Assembly (NCBI GenBank): GCA_951217055.1
Contig: OX578276.1
Coordinates: 156,935,223-156,999,222, forward strand
DNA: 64,000 nucleotides
Origin: Gerris lacustris
Taxonomy: Eukaryota; Arthropoda; Insecta; Hemiptera; Gerridae
Direction of reading: 5' to 3'
Part shown: positions 19,760 to 30,284 of the stretch, piece after piece
How positions within the stretch are numbered: position 1 is the stretch's first letter
Layout: each line of letters starts with the position of its first letter
Notes under the pieces: generated by a model
The model's input: the letters and a program-made list of their open reading frames with translations, nothing else
What the model was told of the DNA's origin: nothing
The model's database searches: none
Program-made: the position numbers and the translations under genes

Positions 19760-21203
19760 CCATATTTTATTTATTTCCTTTATTTATCAAACCTTTAAAA
19801 AGAAATACAACTTTAAATTACACGTGATAATTAAAACAAAAAGAAATTACAACTTTTCTGCCACAAGGTTGATATAATCAGCAGATGCTGAGGAAAAAAT
19901 GAGTTCGTTATAAATACAAAGCAAAAAGAAACTATATCTCTGTTACTAATACATAGTAATAATCCAGTTCATATGGAAAGTAATAATAGGAATAAAAAAA
20001 AACTGATAAACTGCCTCTATTAACTATTACATAGCGATAGTCCAGATTTATGTTGAAAAAAAAGAAACAAAAACAACAAGAACATTACACTATTAGTAGT
20101 AATCATACAATCATATATTGTCATAGTAACATTTTTTCGGTAGCTGAAAAATATCATCTACTGTTAAGTTCTCCTGCATCCAGACTTCATAATGAGCGAT
20201 TCCCAGCCTCTTCCATTCACTTCTTATCATAGCAATCCTAGGCCACGAAGCGCCTCCACATGTGATTTTCATTTCTTGGTCCCAGTTTAAGCCAGGTCTT
20301 CCTCGTCCTCTTTTCTCATCTCTTGGCACCCAGTCGATCATGATGCGTGTCCAATTTGGATCACGCCTCCTAATTACATGTCCACTCCATTTCCATTTTC
20401 TTATATGAAGGCTTTTAACTATGTCCGGGAAGTCAGTTTGCTTTTGGATCCATTCGTTCGTTTTTCTATCCTTCCTTGTGATACCCAAAATGTATCTCTG
20501 CATAGCACGCACAGACACTCTAAACTTTTGCCTTGTTTCTGCTGTTAAAATCCAAGTTTCACAACCGTATCTAAGTACAGGTAAAACCGTTGATATCCAT
20601 AGTTTTCTCTTTAGCTCGGCTGGCGCAGGACTTCTAAAAAAATGCTTATTTTTTATAATTGCTTTCCAGCCTAGAGTGATTCTTCTTTTTAATTCGCTGT
20701 TTTGGCCGGCAGTGCTAATTTGATGCCCTAAGTATATAAAGTCATCGACTTTTTGTATACTTGAATTTGGGAGTGAATCATTGTCAATGTTAATAGTCAT
20801 GTATTTACATTTCTCATGATTTATTTGTAAACCTACATTTCTACTTTGCATTTGTAGTTTCTGGAGCATAATCATTATGTTTTCAATTGAATGGCTTATC
20901 AGCACTATGTCATCTGCAAAGGCTAAGTAGTATAGCCACTCCCCACATATTTTTATACCGTCTTCCTCCATGTCGCATTTCCCAATTAGGTCTTGTAGAA
21001 TCGCAATAAATAATTTAGGAGATATGTTGTCACCTTGTCTAACACCCCTACCAATTTTAATATGTATGTTTGCCTTGTCCAGATTATAAACGGCTTCCGC
21101 TTTTCGGTATATATTTAAAAACAAAAGGACTATCTTTGGATCTACTCCCCTTTTTTGGAAGGCATCAACTATCGCCCTGTAGTCTACTTTGTCAAAAGCT
21201 TTT
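19760..21203 (-). mobile_element. RTE-like LINE, 5'-truncated, minus strand
   Basis: The element reads right to left: coding sequence from 21203 to 20111, then an AT-rich 3' region of about 350 bp. Its 5' side is cut at 21203, where H3 sequence begins. The compact layout with no long 3' UTR fits RTE LINEs. Confidence 0.75.
20111..21203 (-). pseudogene. RTE-type reverse transcriptase, C-terminal two thirds
   Basis: The longest open frame in the window (337 codons, extended to 21203 by about 26 more). It starts within the KAFDKVDY motif and continues GRGVRQGDNISPKLF (RT palm), LYYLAFADDIVLIS (catalytic FADD loop), GLQINHEKCKYM and YLGHQIS. The tail is typical of RTE clade proteins: VLRYGCETW, GHVIRRRDPNW and RGRGRPGLNWDQEM. 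The endonuclease and RT fingers are missing because of 5' truncation. The frame is otherwise open, so this may be one of the younger copies. It is not a host gene. Confidence 0.85.
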
Positions 21204-22271
21204 TCCAGTAAATCAGATCAAATTGCTAATCTTATTTATTCTATGGCCCAGCAGACCACACATCTTGCATATTTTTCTATATTTTTAGTAATAGCGGAAA
21301 TACTATTTTAGGGGGGGGGGGGGGGGGGACACGCAAAATTTCGATGTTTTTTGACAAAATGGCGCTGAAAGTTAAGCACTATCCCTAAGTGGTATATATA
21401 TTTCTATTCTACTCTTCAATACCTTTCATTTGATACCCCACTCAAAATTTAAAAAAAAATATTTTTTTTCGAGTGACATGAATTATCCGCCATCTTGGAT
21501 TTCCAGTAAATCAGATCAAATTGCTAATCTTATTTTTTCTATGGCCCAGCAGACCACACATCTTGCATATTTTTCTATATTTTTATTAATAGCGGAAATA
21601 CGATTTTAGGGGGGGGGGGGGGACAAACAAAATTTCGATGTTTTTTGACAAAATGGCGCTGAAAGTTAAGCACTATCCCTAAGTGGTATATATATTTCTA
21701 TTCTACTCTTCAATACCTTTCATTTGATACCCCACTCAAAATTTAAAAAAAAATATTTTTTTTCGAGTGACATGAATTATCCGCCATCTTGGATTTCCAG
21801 TAAATCAGATCAAATTGCTAATCTTATTTTTTCTATGGCCCAGCAGACCACACATCTTGCATATTTTTCTATATTTTTAGTAATAGCGGAAATACGATTT
21901 TAGGGGGGGGGGACACGCAAAATTTCGATGTTTTTTGACAAAATGGCGCTGAAAGTTAAGCACTATCCCTAAGTGGTATATATATTTCTATTCTACTCTT
22001 CAATACCTTTCATTTGATACCCCACTCAAAATTTTAAAAAATAAAATATTTTTTGCGACGTGAATTATCCGCCATTTTGAATTTGAACAGCTGATAATAT
22101 TGAGTTCGCTATATCTTTCCTGTGTGCGCGTCAAAACGATCTTTTATATTGGAAAGTTTCACGTTTTTATCTCTTTTGGTTCAAAAGTTATTGGAACCGT
22201 ACAGAGTGACAGACGGACACAGGAACGAAACTATAAGGGTTTCTTTTTTTTGGTTTTACCAACGAAACCCT
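21204..22271 (+). mobile_element. H3 element with tandemly expanded interior
   Basis: Three tandem units of about 296 bp begin TCCAGTAAATCAGATCAAAT at 21204, 21502 and 21796, each holding GGCCCAGCAGACCACACATC, a poly(G) run, ACAAAATGGCGCTGAAA and CAATACCTTTCATTTGATAC. The last unit runs into the H3 3' end: GCGCGTCAAAACGATCTTTT, a GACAGACGGACAC tract, and a hairpin AGGGTTTC/GAAACCCT ending at 22271. The 5' terminus is not seen; an RTE LINE abuts it. The G run shortens unit by unit. Confidence 0.85.
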
Positions 22272-23330
22272 AAAAAGAACATTCATCTATGTGCAAACAA
22301 AAAAAGAGGGCCAATATTGATATATTTCTGAGATTGTTATAGTTATATCACTCTTTATCTAAGAACTTTTAAGCATTCACTTTGTATACTTCATAACCAT
22401 TACAATTACATTTATTATTGAACATCAAAGGAAAATAAATTTATATTAATTGCAAGAAATATACGTAAATAAGAAAAAGTCAAAGGACAAAACTAGTTAA
22501 AAAGATTACGATTTGAAATGGAGCAACATAACCTTCTTTTGTTTACCAACAAATGATGCTGCCCCACTCCTCCTAGTGGCTTTATTTCTTCTCCGCCATA
22601 GGTTGGCTAATCTGAGCTGTCTAATTTAAAAAGTATAATTTCATGAGTATATTAAAAATTCTACCGCAGACTTCCACAAGCCGAGCGAATTTCCATTGGA
22701 ACCACCATACCGATTCGAATAATAATTTAATAATAATAGTAATATTAATAATTTCTTGTAAGCACCATAACTCTCGAACGAATTGACGTATCAAAATGAA
22801 ACTTGGACCAAAAAATCAAGCTTCATTAACCCCTCCTGATGAGTGAGCAAAGATTAAAACATACATGTTTGTACAAAATCATCCTGCCGCGGGGTTCCGC
22901 AAGCCGAGCAAATTTCCATTTGAAATTTGTAGTTCAATGTCGTGTAGTTTAAACTTCTTTCATAACAACTTCGATTATGTTTAACTAAGCAATATTCTAT
23001 AAACCCTCATCCAACTAAAATATTTCTTATTTTCTAAAGAGTCAATTCGACTCTTAAAAATGTATAAAATTAATCTCCCACTCCGCTCTATATTGATGGT
23101 CACAAAATAGTCAAACGATGGCGTCTGATAAAAATAAAAAAATAATAGTAAAATGTATGGTTTACATAATTGGTAATAATCACACTAATCGGTGCCACAT
23201 AGCTTCCTCGCATCCTATATGGTCACAAGGAACAAATAAATTTATATGGAGCCAGAAGTGGTCTAACTATAATCATAGTCTATGTGTTACTCCAAAATAG
23301 GACGAGTAGTTTATATGATATGTCTAAAAA
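22272..23330. other. AT-rich DNA with two short repeat traces
   Basis: A direct repeat TTCCACAAGCCGAGC / TTCCGCAAGCCGAGC with AAATTTCCATT occurs near 22671 and 22895. A 33-bp piece of the H1 5' end (GCCACATAGCTTCCTCGCAT) sits near 23192-23224. No gene is recognised. Confidence 0.5.
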
Positions 23331-23885
23331 ATCCCGTCAAGTACTTGCCAGCAACTTACTAAAAGGGTTTCTTTGCTCATAAATACAAGATTATTATTAT
23401 CATTACTTATTTTTAAAAACTAAAATATGTATAAATAGTTTTACTTTTAAGAAGCAAGGTGTGAATATATTATCCTTTAGAATCTTCGGTATGCACTTAT
23501 TTGCTTCATTTAGGAGTAAAATTACCACCAATTTAAAACACGATATATTATATTTGTGAACTATATTTCAATACCTTTAAAATGATATCCAATTTCAAAT
23601 TTTCAAAAAGAAAAATTTTGGGGCTATATAGTTACGGCCCCCTAAGATTTCTAAAATTTGAGTTTTTTATATCAACTCCCGAAAATATCATTGGACTACA
23701 CAGATGCATATTTTTGGTTTTTTTTTACTTATTTTTAGGACCTGTCATGGGGCAGCAGGGGGGGAAATGTTGTTTTGCGTTTAGTTTTAATTTTTTGGGG
23801 GGTATTATGGCCGCCATTTTGGAAACGCGATATATATTTGTGAACTGAATTTCAATACCTTTAAAATGATACCCAACTTTAAAAT
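23331..23885 (+). repeat. Dispersed repeat family E, copy 1
   Basis: Shares TCAAGTACTTGCCAGCAA, TTACTAAAAGGGTTTCTT, AAGCAAGGTGT, ATATTATCCTTTAGA and ACCTTTAAAATGATACCCAA with 39455-39760. The ACCTTTAAAATGATACC words resemble the ACCTTTCATTTGATACCCC block of H3, and that part appears twice here (23572, 23856). No terminal structure was identified. Confidence 0.65.
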
Positions 23886-24159
23886 TAAAAATAAATGCGT
23901 TTGCAGAGATACATTACAGACTTTATTCGACTCAAGGCACTCTAAAACGTAAAAAATCTCCAAAAATCTTAAAACAGAATTTTCGCACCTACATAATACT
24001 TTCTCGATGAAGTGAAGAATCGAAGTTTTTGAACAGGAATACAATCATAACTTAGAAGGTTCGTGGTCAAAATTTATAAATGGTCAACGTTGGGGCAGCG
24101 GAGGAAGTATAATATAAGATCAAGCTTAATAAAAGCTTTTATGTAAAATACAAAGAATT

Positions 24160-24370
24160 GGGAGCCACCGTGGCCGAGGGGCTCTAGACGCTCGCCCAGC
24201 TATTAATAAGTCGAGGCGACTGGAGGTCGTGGGTTCGATCCCGGGCCATGATACTCTGAATTGCATCTATAATCGCGGACGGTGCAGGGCGAGGGACACC
24301 ATTTATGGGGCACTCTTCCCCCACACTTTAATTTGTGACCGATCCGTGTCATGATGATGTGATTTGTATC
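24160..24370 (+). mobile_element. tRNA-derived SINE
   Basis: The head has both RNA polymerase III promoter boxes: A box TGGCCGAGGGG at 24171-24181 and B box GGTTCGATCCC at 24232-24242. Distance and folding resemble a class II (Ser/Leu-like) tRNA with a long variable arm. A tRNA-unrelated body follows (GCAGGGCGAGGGACACC, GGGGCACTCTTCCCCCAC). A second copy of the body, without the head, is at about 24655-24725, beyond a MITE. No obvious terminal tail is seen, since the MITE sits there. Confidence 0.85.
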
Positions 24371-24373
24371 TTA

Positions 24374-24650
24374 AGGCCCCTCCACACTCTCGCGGAGTTT
24401 CCTCGCCCATTATACTCGGCTAGAATACCCGAGGCGAAGTAGACGCATCCACACTCTCGCCCTTCGTGGTGAGCACCTCATTGCCATGACTCAATGTTCC
24501 TCGCGTCCCCTTTGACTCGGGACTAAAAACCGCCTCTGAAGTCAAGTCGGGCGAGGCGAGGAAAGGAACCCCGAGGAACCACGAGCAACCTCTTCACATT
24601 CTCCTTCCTCGCCCGACTTCGGGCAACTTCACGAGAGTCTGGAGGGGCCT
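24374..24650. mobile_element. 277-bp Harbinger-type MITE, TSD TTA
   Basis: Ends AGGCCCCTCCACACTCTCG and CGAGAGTCTGGAGGGGCCT are inverted repeats (about 18 of 19). TTA flanks both sides (24371-24373, 24651-24653), as in PIF/Harbinger elements. The interior is GC-rich for the window, with many CTCGCC/GGCGAG words, and contains no gene. It separates two copies of SINE body sequence. Confidence 0.75.
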
Positions 24651-25107
24651 TTATAGTTCGAGGACGGAGCAGGGCGAGGGACACCCCCTATTCGTGGGGG
24701 CACTCTTCCCCCACGCTTTGACGCTCGCTTTATAGCTTACTAATGACCACAACATACTCGCTTCGGCGGTACAATGTACAATTGTATGATGTATGAACTC
24801 TCCACCCTTTGTTAATGGCCTAATTACAAGGTTCGAACAAGTGGTTCGTCCTACCCGTTCTAGTAGGAAGTACTAGACTACTACTACTACTACATACAAA
24901 GAAATAGAAGATGACGGAGTTAAGTAATACAACTTGAATTTAAAAAGAAAATAACTGCCTGGAACAATTATCTTGGGTCAAATAAAAATATCATTCAGAA
25001 AGAGATGAGGAAAAACGAGATTGTAGGGAAGAAAGGAAAAAGGAAGGCTTGAGTTTGACGGGTTCTTAGAAAATATCGCGTAATTTTCTCACTGTACAAG
25101 CACAGCA
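24651..25107. other. SINE body fragment and unassigned flank
   Basis: 24655-24725 repeats the SINE body (GGACGGAGCAGGGCGAGGGA and GGGGGCACTCTTCCCCCAC). The remainder to 25107 has no recognised feature apart from a short CTA repeat near 24875-24890. Confidence 0.55.
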
Positions 25108-25115
25108 ACAACAGC

Positions 25116-26610
25116 CAGGGCCGCAGCTACATATTTTGCCAGGAGGGGCAAGCCCTAATTTTGCCGCCCCCTTCCACCACCCCCACCCCATTGCTATCCT
25201 AGCAATTCGCCAATAACTATTACTCCTACTCCTAAGTCAGCTTGTGAAAAATCTTGAAATATTTATTAATATTTGAGATAAAATATAAAATCATGTTTTA
25301 AGTTGATAACTAAGGTTTATTTGAAAATGAGAAACGAAACAATTCAAGTAAAATCTTTTTAATATACCAGAAAATATTATACATATACGCTGAAAATATT
25401 ATACATATACGCAGAAAATATTATACATACACGCAGAAAATATTATACATCATACATAAAACAATTCTTCCAAAAACTAAAAGTGTATTTATTTATGTAA
25501 ATTTGACTTTTCGGCTGCAAATGTTTTGATTATTTTTTATCGATGCTCTTTGATATTTAATGGAAAAGAGACTTAAATCATCAGAGACATCGAAAAGAAA
25601 CAACTCAACTCTAGTAAATTAAAATCTATTTATAAATAATAAACTCCTGTTCAGTTTAGTTAAAATAGATGCCAGTCCTACTAATCTCTCTTCTGTCATA
25701 CATGAACCTAACCCAAAGGGGGCCCGGGGGGCCTCCCCCGGAAAATTTTAGAAAATTAGGTTCAAAATGTTGAATTTTGGGCCTTTTTTAGAGCTTTTTC
25801 AGCTAAAAAAAAAGCATCACCTAAAAGTTTGTTTAAAATTATTTCTGCAGAATTCTTAAAACATTTATTAACTAAATCGGTTTTTAGACTAAAAAAAAAA
25901 AAAGTTTTACCTTTAACGCTATACTATGCTATTAATTCTTTCTGATTCATTATGAAATACCTTCACAACGTCCTATACAGCAACTGAACTAGGGGATACA
26001 CACTCAACTGAGTATATAAACAAACAACCATTAAAGTATGCAAATAAACAAACACAAAATAGTTTAATGTTTGTATCCCACATAAACATGTAAAGTGGGA
26101 ATCCCAGTTTTAAATGTTAATATTAACTTGACTCTTGATCCATAAACAATAATCATTTATTTGCAAAATAATTATATTATTAGTTTTAAATGAGGTCTCT
26201 CCTAATTTAAGTTATTCATCTATCTTTCTATGTAAAAACATTAACTTCTTGGGGGGCAAATATCTTGCGGTGCCCCTCAGGCCCTAGCGGCCTAGGGTCG
26301 CGCCGGCCTGTGTCTAGTTCGTAGGGATAGGGCGCGCATCGTCGAGACGGACTACGCGAAAACTACACTGTGACCCGAGCATGAAATAGGGAATTAAGAA
26401 GGCATCTACTCACTGACAGTACTGCGTTCATATCGCTCACTCTCATCTGCCTAGCTCGCATGCCGCCCTCTACACCTGCATCACTGTGTCATATTACAGG
26501 TCTTAAATTAGTTAAATAAATTTAAAGTCTGTTAATCATTTTGCCGCCCCCTACATTTTGCCGCCCGGGGCAGAAGACCCCCCCTGCCCCCCCCCCTAGC
26601 TGCGGCCCTG
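25116..26610. mobile_element. Non-autonomous hAT transposon, perfect 8-bp TSD
   Basis: Terminal inverted repeats CAGGGCCGCAGCTA and TAGCTGCGGCCCTG are exact over 14 bp. They are flanked by the exact 8-bp repeat ACAACAGC at 25108-25115 and 26611-26618, the hAT hallmark. The 1495-bp interior has TTTTGCCGCCCC words repeated inverted at both ends, a short tandem block of AATATTATACATA with a 20-25 bp period near 25370-25450, and a GGGGGCCCGGGGGGCCTC stretch near 25718 that resembles another hAT-like subterminal region (39119). No transposase frame was found. Confidence 0.9.
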
Positions 26611-26928
26611 ACAACAGCAAGGGGTGGAGAGAACGGGGAGTAAACCAATTTACAACGAATAAAAGAGATAACTCAAGTTAATACATTATAAATAAAAAAA
26701 CTCCAACTTACTTGGTTCGATAATATGAAAATAAATTAGTCCTGTGGATTAACTTTAGATGGAAATAACGGGGGATTGGATTATATGGAATTGTAGGAAA
26801 GTAAAATAAAATATAATGATTTCAACGAAAGCACTAAGTTTAAAAAAAAAAAAAAACACTAATACACTTTAGAAAATCTAAATAAAATCCCATTCGTTAT
26901 GTTAACAGATTATTTAGAAAAAGAGTCC
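26611..26928. other. Unassigned AT-rich DNA
   Basis: Between the hAT element and a diverged H1 copy. Nothing further is seen. Confidence 0.4.
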
Positions 26929-27337
26929 ATGCCAATTAGAGTAGCACGTAACATCCTCACATCCCATCTCGTGCTTTAATGATTTTATGTTTTTATAACT
27001 AATTATTTTATAATTTATTTAATCATTTCCTCCTTTTATTGAAGTCTGTAAAAATTGTTATTTACTCGAATAAAAGTATCTATTTAACAATATTAATTAT
27101 TCGCCGGTGGTTGCATTTAATCTGGGGCCTTCAAATTTGACGAGTAGTTTTTAAGATATGTTGGTATGGATTTGCAAAGAAAGATCGACGTACAGACACC
27201 AAAGTCAGGGTCCAACCATTTTTTCTCTGATGTCTGAAACGGATTTCTGTTTTGAATTATTGAAATCGGAGACTTCAAATAGATTCAATCTTTAGAACTA
27301 CCACATGGCTTCCGTTTTCTTCGGTAAACTCGGAAGC
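26929..27337 (+). mobile_element. Diverged H1 element
   Basis: 5' end ATGCCAATTAGAGTAGCAC with CATCCTCACATCC, and 3' end with TGATGTCTGAAACGGATTTC and the hairpin GCTTCCG-TTTTCTTCGGTAA-ACTCGGAAGC. The microsatellite is lost. About 150 bp shorter than the other complete copies. Confidence 0.75.
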
Positions 27338-27838
27338 AAATGATTGTAGTTGTCACCTAAAATTATACTAGTGATTCGGTGCATAAAGAACTCGTAGAAT
27401 TGTGCTCATATATCAGCCGTACTACTATACTGATCTCAATGTTGTGACCAGGATAATTTATACGTGAAAACCTGATTCATTCAACCAGAAAAGAGCATTA
27501 AAATTATTTTACGTAACACCCCATACAAGTATAAACTTATTTTTTAACAACCTCATTTCGGTCACAATTGTTACAAAACTTTTGTAACAATAGTTTCATA
27601 TGAAATAGTATTAAGGTGAATTATTTGCTACTCATCAAGCCCTTTAAAACAATGTATGGCAAGTCATGCAGACTAAAATCTTCCTCTTTAGATTGAAGAC
27701 TTTTCCCCAATCTTAAATTTAAGCTTGTCACTAGAAGCCACGAATCTTTGAGCTCAATTTAGTATAAAGTCCCACATTCTCGGTAGCTGAAACTGTTATC
27801 CTTTCATCCGTACATAATCATTATTTAATAAAATTATT
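27338..27838. other. Unassigned AT-rich DNA
   Basis: No frame or repeat is recognised between the diverged H1 and the CAGGC hairpin cluster. Confidence 0.4.
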
Positions 27839-28665
27839 ACAGGCTCGACGCTCGCCTGTTTTAAAACCATTTGTCCACAATCTTTGTTTAATAAATTTAA
27901 TACAGGCTCGCTACGCTCGCCTGTTTCTACGGTTTTTGTAGGAAATATTTTCTTTATTAAAATGATTGCAGGCTCGCTACGCTCACCTATTGTAATAGTT
28001 ATTTATGCACCTAGGGAGTAATGTAAGCCATTATTCCCTGAGCGAAAAAGTTGGTTCTTGAGGCAAAGCCGAGGGAACCATAGTCCCTAAATCCCGAGGC
28101 GCAGTCGAGGGAATAACTCTATTCCCTCTCGCAAGGGGAATAATGGCACTTTACTCACGAGGTACATACAATATTTTATCTCCAGTAGGAAAAAAATACA
28201 CATTTTTGTCCATTGCACAGTTTTTCTTCATTTTAATAAATAACAATAATTTTAAGCACTTTTAATAGCAGATATAAGAGATTCAATATTAAAAACAAAT
28301 ATGAATTGGAATTAAACTCAAATAGAAGGTAATTTAGATGCAGGTTACTAACAAACATAAACATGGTCAAAAAAGCGCATTGCCGCCAACCTGATTTCAA
28401 CATCTTCATTACATTAGCCATTAATTTTCTACTATTTATAAAATAATTAAGTTGCAATCTTTACTTTTTTTGCCCTACTTTACTTTTTCGCTCTACTTTT
28501 ACTTTTTCTCCCTACTTTTTGAGTTCAGGGATGAAAAGACCTGTTTCAGTCCCTCTAAACTAATTCAAAATCATAACTTTTTTCCCTACTGGAGATAAAA
28601 GCATTTTTCCACAATCTTTGCTTAATAACATTATTACAGGCTTGCGCTTCGCTCGCCTGTTCCCA
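27839..28665. repeat. Cluster of CAGGC...GCCTG hairpin repeats
   Basis: Four near-palindromes of the form CAGGCTCGCTACGCTCGCCTG or variants lie near 27842, 27904, 27970 and 28637. Three are preceded by ATTATTACA or TTTAATACA, and two by CCACAATCTTTG(C/T)TTAATAA. A larger inverted pair, TTTTATCTCCAGTAGG near 28177 and its inverse near 28587, brackets the middle. Probably ends of small elements inserted repeatedly; family unknown. No gene lies here; the minus-strand frame at 28233-28457 has no recognised domain. Confidence 0.65.
28009..28163. mobile_element. 155-bp inverted-repeat MITE
   Basis: ACCTAGGGAGTAATGTAAGC...CATTATTCCC at the left is matched by an inverse at the right ending TTTACTCACGAGGT, about 30 bp with five or six differences. 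The interior repeats GAGG(C/A)..AG(C/T)CGAGGGA. No clear target duplication is seen. Confidence 0.55.
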
Positions 28666-29590
28666 CAGCAATTGCAGTAAATTGAAAGTAGTAAACCATG
28701 ATAATGACGTTACAGCGTCATAATATCATCTTAAAGTACAGAAGAGTAACTGAAATGATACTGGCTGATACTTTATCGTGAGCTCCGGCTAATATAAATA
28801 ATTAAGAAAAATGTTATGATGTATATGAAATAGAAAGAGAATTAGATAATATAGATGTATTCCAAGATACATGTTGACAAGTAGCTGTGTTTTCTGTTAG
28901 CATTAGTGGATGCTTTGTATTGAATATTGTCAGGTGAAATTATGCTTATCACATCTCTCTCCTCCAATAACCTGTGAATATCCTTGAAACCCATGTCCAA
29001 TACCCAGACACTCGTGTTCCGAACCCTGTGCTTTACAGTCCACCTCTAACCCCCCAATTCCCGAATCGAGTACGCTACAACAATCCACCTCCACCCCTTT
29101 GTGTTTTATTAATTCCATTATGACCTTATAATCCAAAGTGCGTTTTATTTATTGAGTATTAATCCACCGGGCCTGATATTACCTACTAGTGACCAATAAA
29201 TACATAAAATCAAAGTCCTTCCGTAGAATTATTAATTTTGTGCTCCGTATCCGTCAGTGTTCCGAAGTGATTATTATTTCATTATTTCGTTGCGGTGCGT
29301 TTATATTAAACTGTTTAAAAAATTTCAATGTTATTCCTGATTTGCACTGTGCAGTAATTTAAAAACAATTGAATTATTGTAGTTGAAGCTCATTCAGTTC
29401 TATTGATCCGAATTCCAAACTTTCACTCACTGTGTAAGACAGGTAAGTTTAATAGGGGTGCCCCCCCCCCCCTAAGCCATATGACGAACCCCCTTCCCCC
29501 CTAAATTTTAAGATATGTCACAAATTGTCACATTTTCGAATATAATTGAAAAATAAACAGGTCAAGTGTGTGCTAGTCAGCACACAACGA
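28666..29590. other. Unassigned DNA with a possible hAT end
   Basis: No gene recognised; the minus frame 28930-29136 has no known domain. Near 29454 AGGGGTGCCCCCCC resembles the hAT-type ends at 3933 and 38754, but no partner end was found. Confidence 0.4.
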
Positions 29591-30274
29591 GGGTCCGTAG
29601 GCAACTCTGTATAGTTTAAGTAGTACCCTGTTGATGGTGTTTTTTAAAATGCTAAAAAGCTTACTTTGAACTATCCTATGGGTCTGATATTCTCAAAGCA
29701 CATAAACAAACTTCTGATAAAGTATTTTTTTGCCACTGAACCGGACTACAACCATATAAATACATCGAAAAGACCATAGTTATAAAAAAACGTATTGTGT
29801 CAACAAAAAATAAAATAATATTTTTTTCGAAATTTCCAAAAAGTGGTATCTTTACTTTTGGTCGAAAAATGTTCAGGAATTCTTTCAGATTTTTTGCACT
29901 TTACATAAGCGAGATAGAAGGGGGGAACACGTTTCACACCCACTTCAAACTTGCCTACGCTCGCCCTATCAAAATTATAACCAAAGAATTATATATTTTT
30001 GTAATCAGCTCGACGTATCCTTTCATATGATACCCCTCACGGTGTCGAAAAAAAATTATAAAATTTAACCCTTAAGTTTTTTTACCCTAATTTTTTGGAA
30101 AAATATATTTTTCAAGTCGCTATATCTTTAAAATATGTGGGTAGGTACAAGACACATACATGCCAAATTTCAAAGTGATCGGACGATAGGTATAGCCGTG
30201 AGAGCAGGCGACCGGACGGACGGACAGACACACGCAGGAAAATATAAGGGTCCTTGGTTTTGCCTACGGACCCT
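29591..30274 (+). mobile_element. H5 element, complete
   Basis: The 5' end GGGTCCGTAGGCAA (29591-29604) is the exact inverse of TTGCCTACGGACCC at 30260-30273. The latter forms the right arm of a 3' hairpin with AGGGTCC at 30247-30253, so one 3' arm can pair either with its neighbour or with the 5' end. Between them lie CCTTTCATATGATACCCCTC near 30019, ATGCCAAATTTCAAAGTGATCGG near 30160 and a GACGGACGGACAGACAC tract at 30215-30231. No protein is encoded; the frames at 29797 and 30135 are repeat-derived. Layout matches H3. Confidence 0.8.
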
Positions 30275-30284
30275 AATAAATGAA

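Noticed and set aside
20111..21124. 337-codon open frame as a possible host gene
   Set aside because: It contains the reverse-transcriptase palm motifs and the RTE-type tail, and is cut at its start by another repeat; it is a LINE.
28930..29136. Glycine/cysteine-rich minus-strand protein
   Set aside because: Short frame with no recognised family and no conserved relative within the window.
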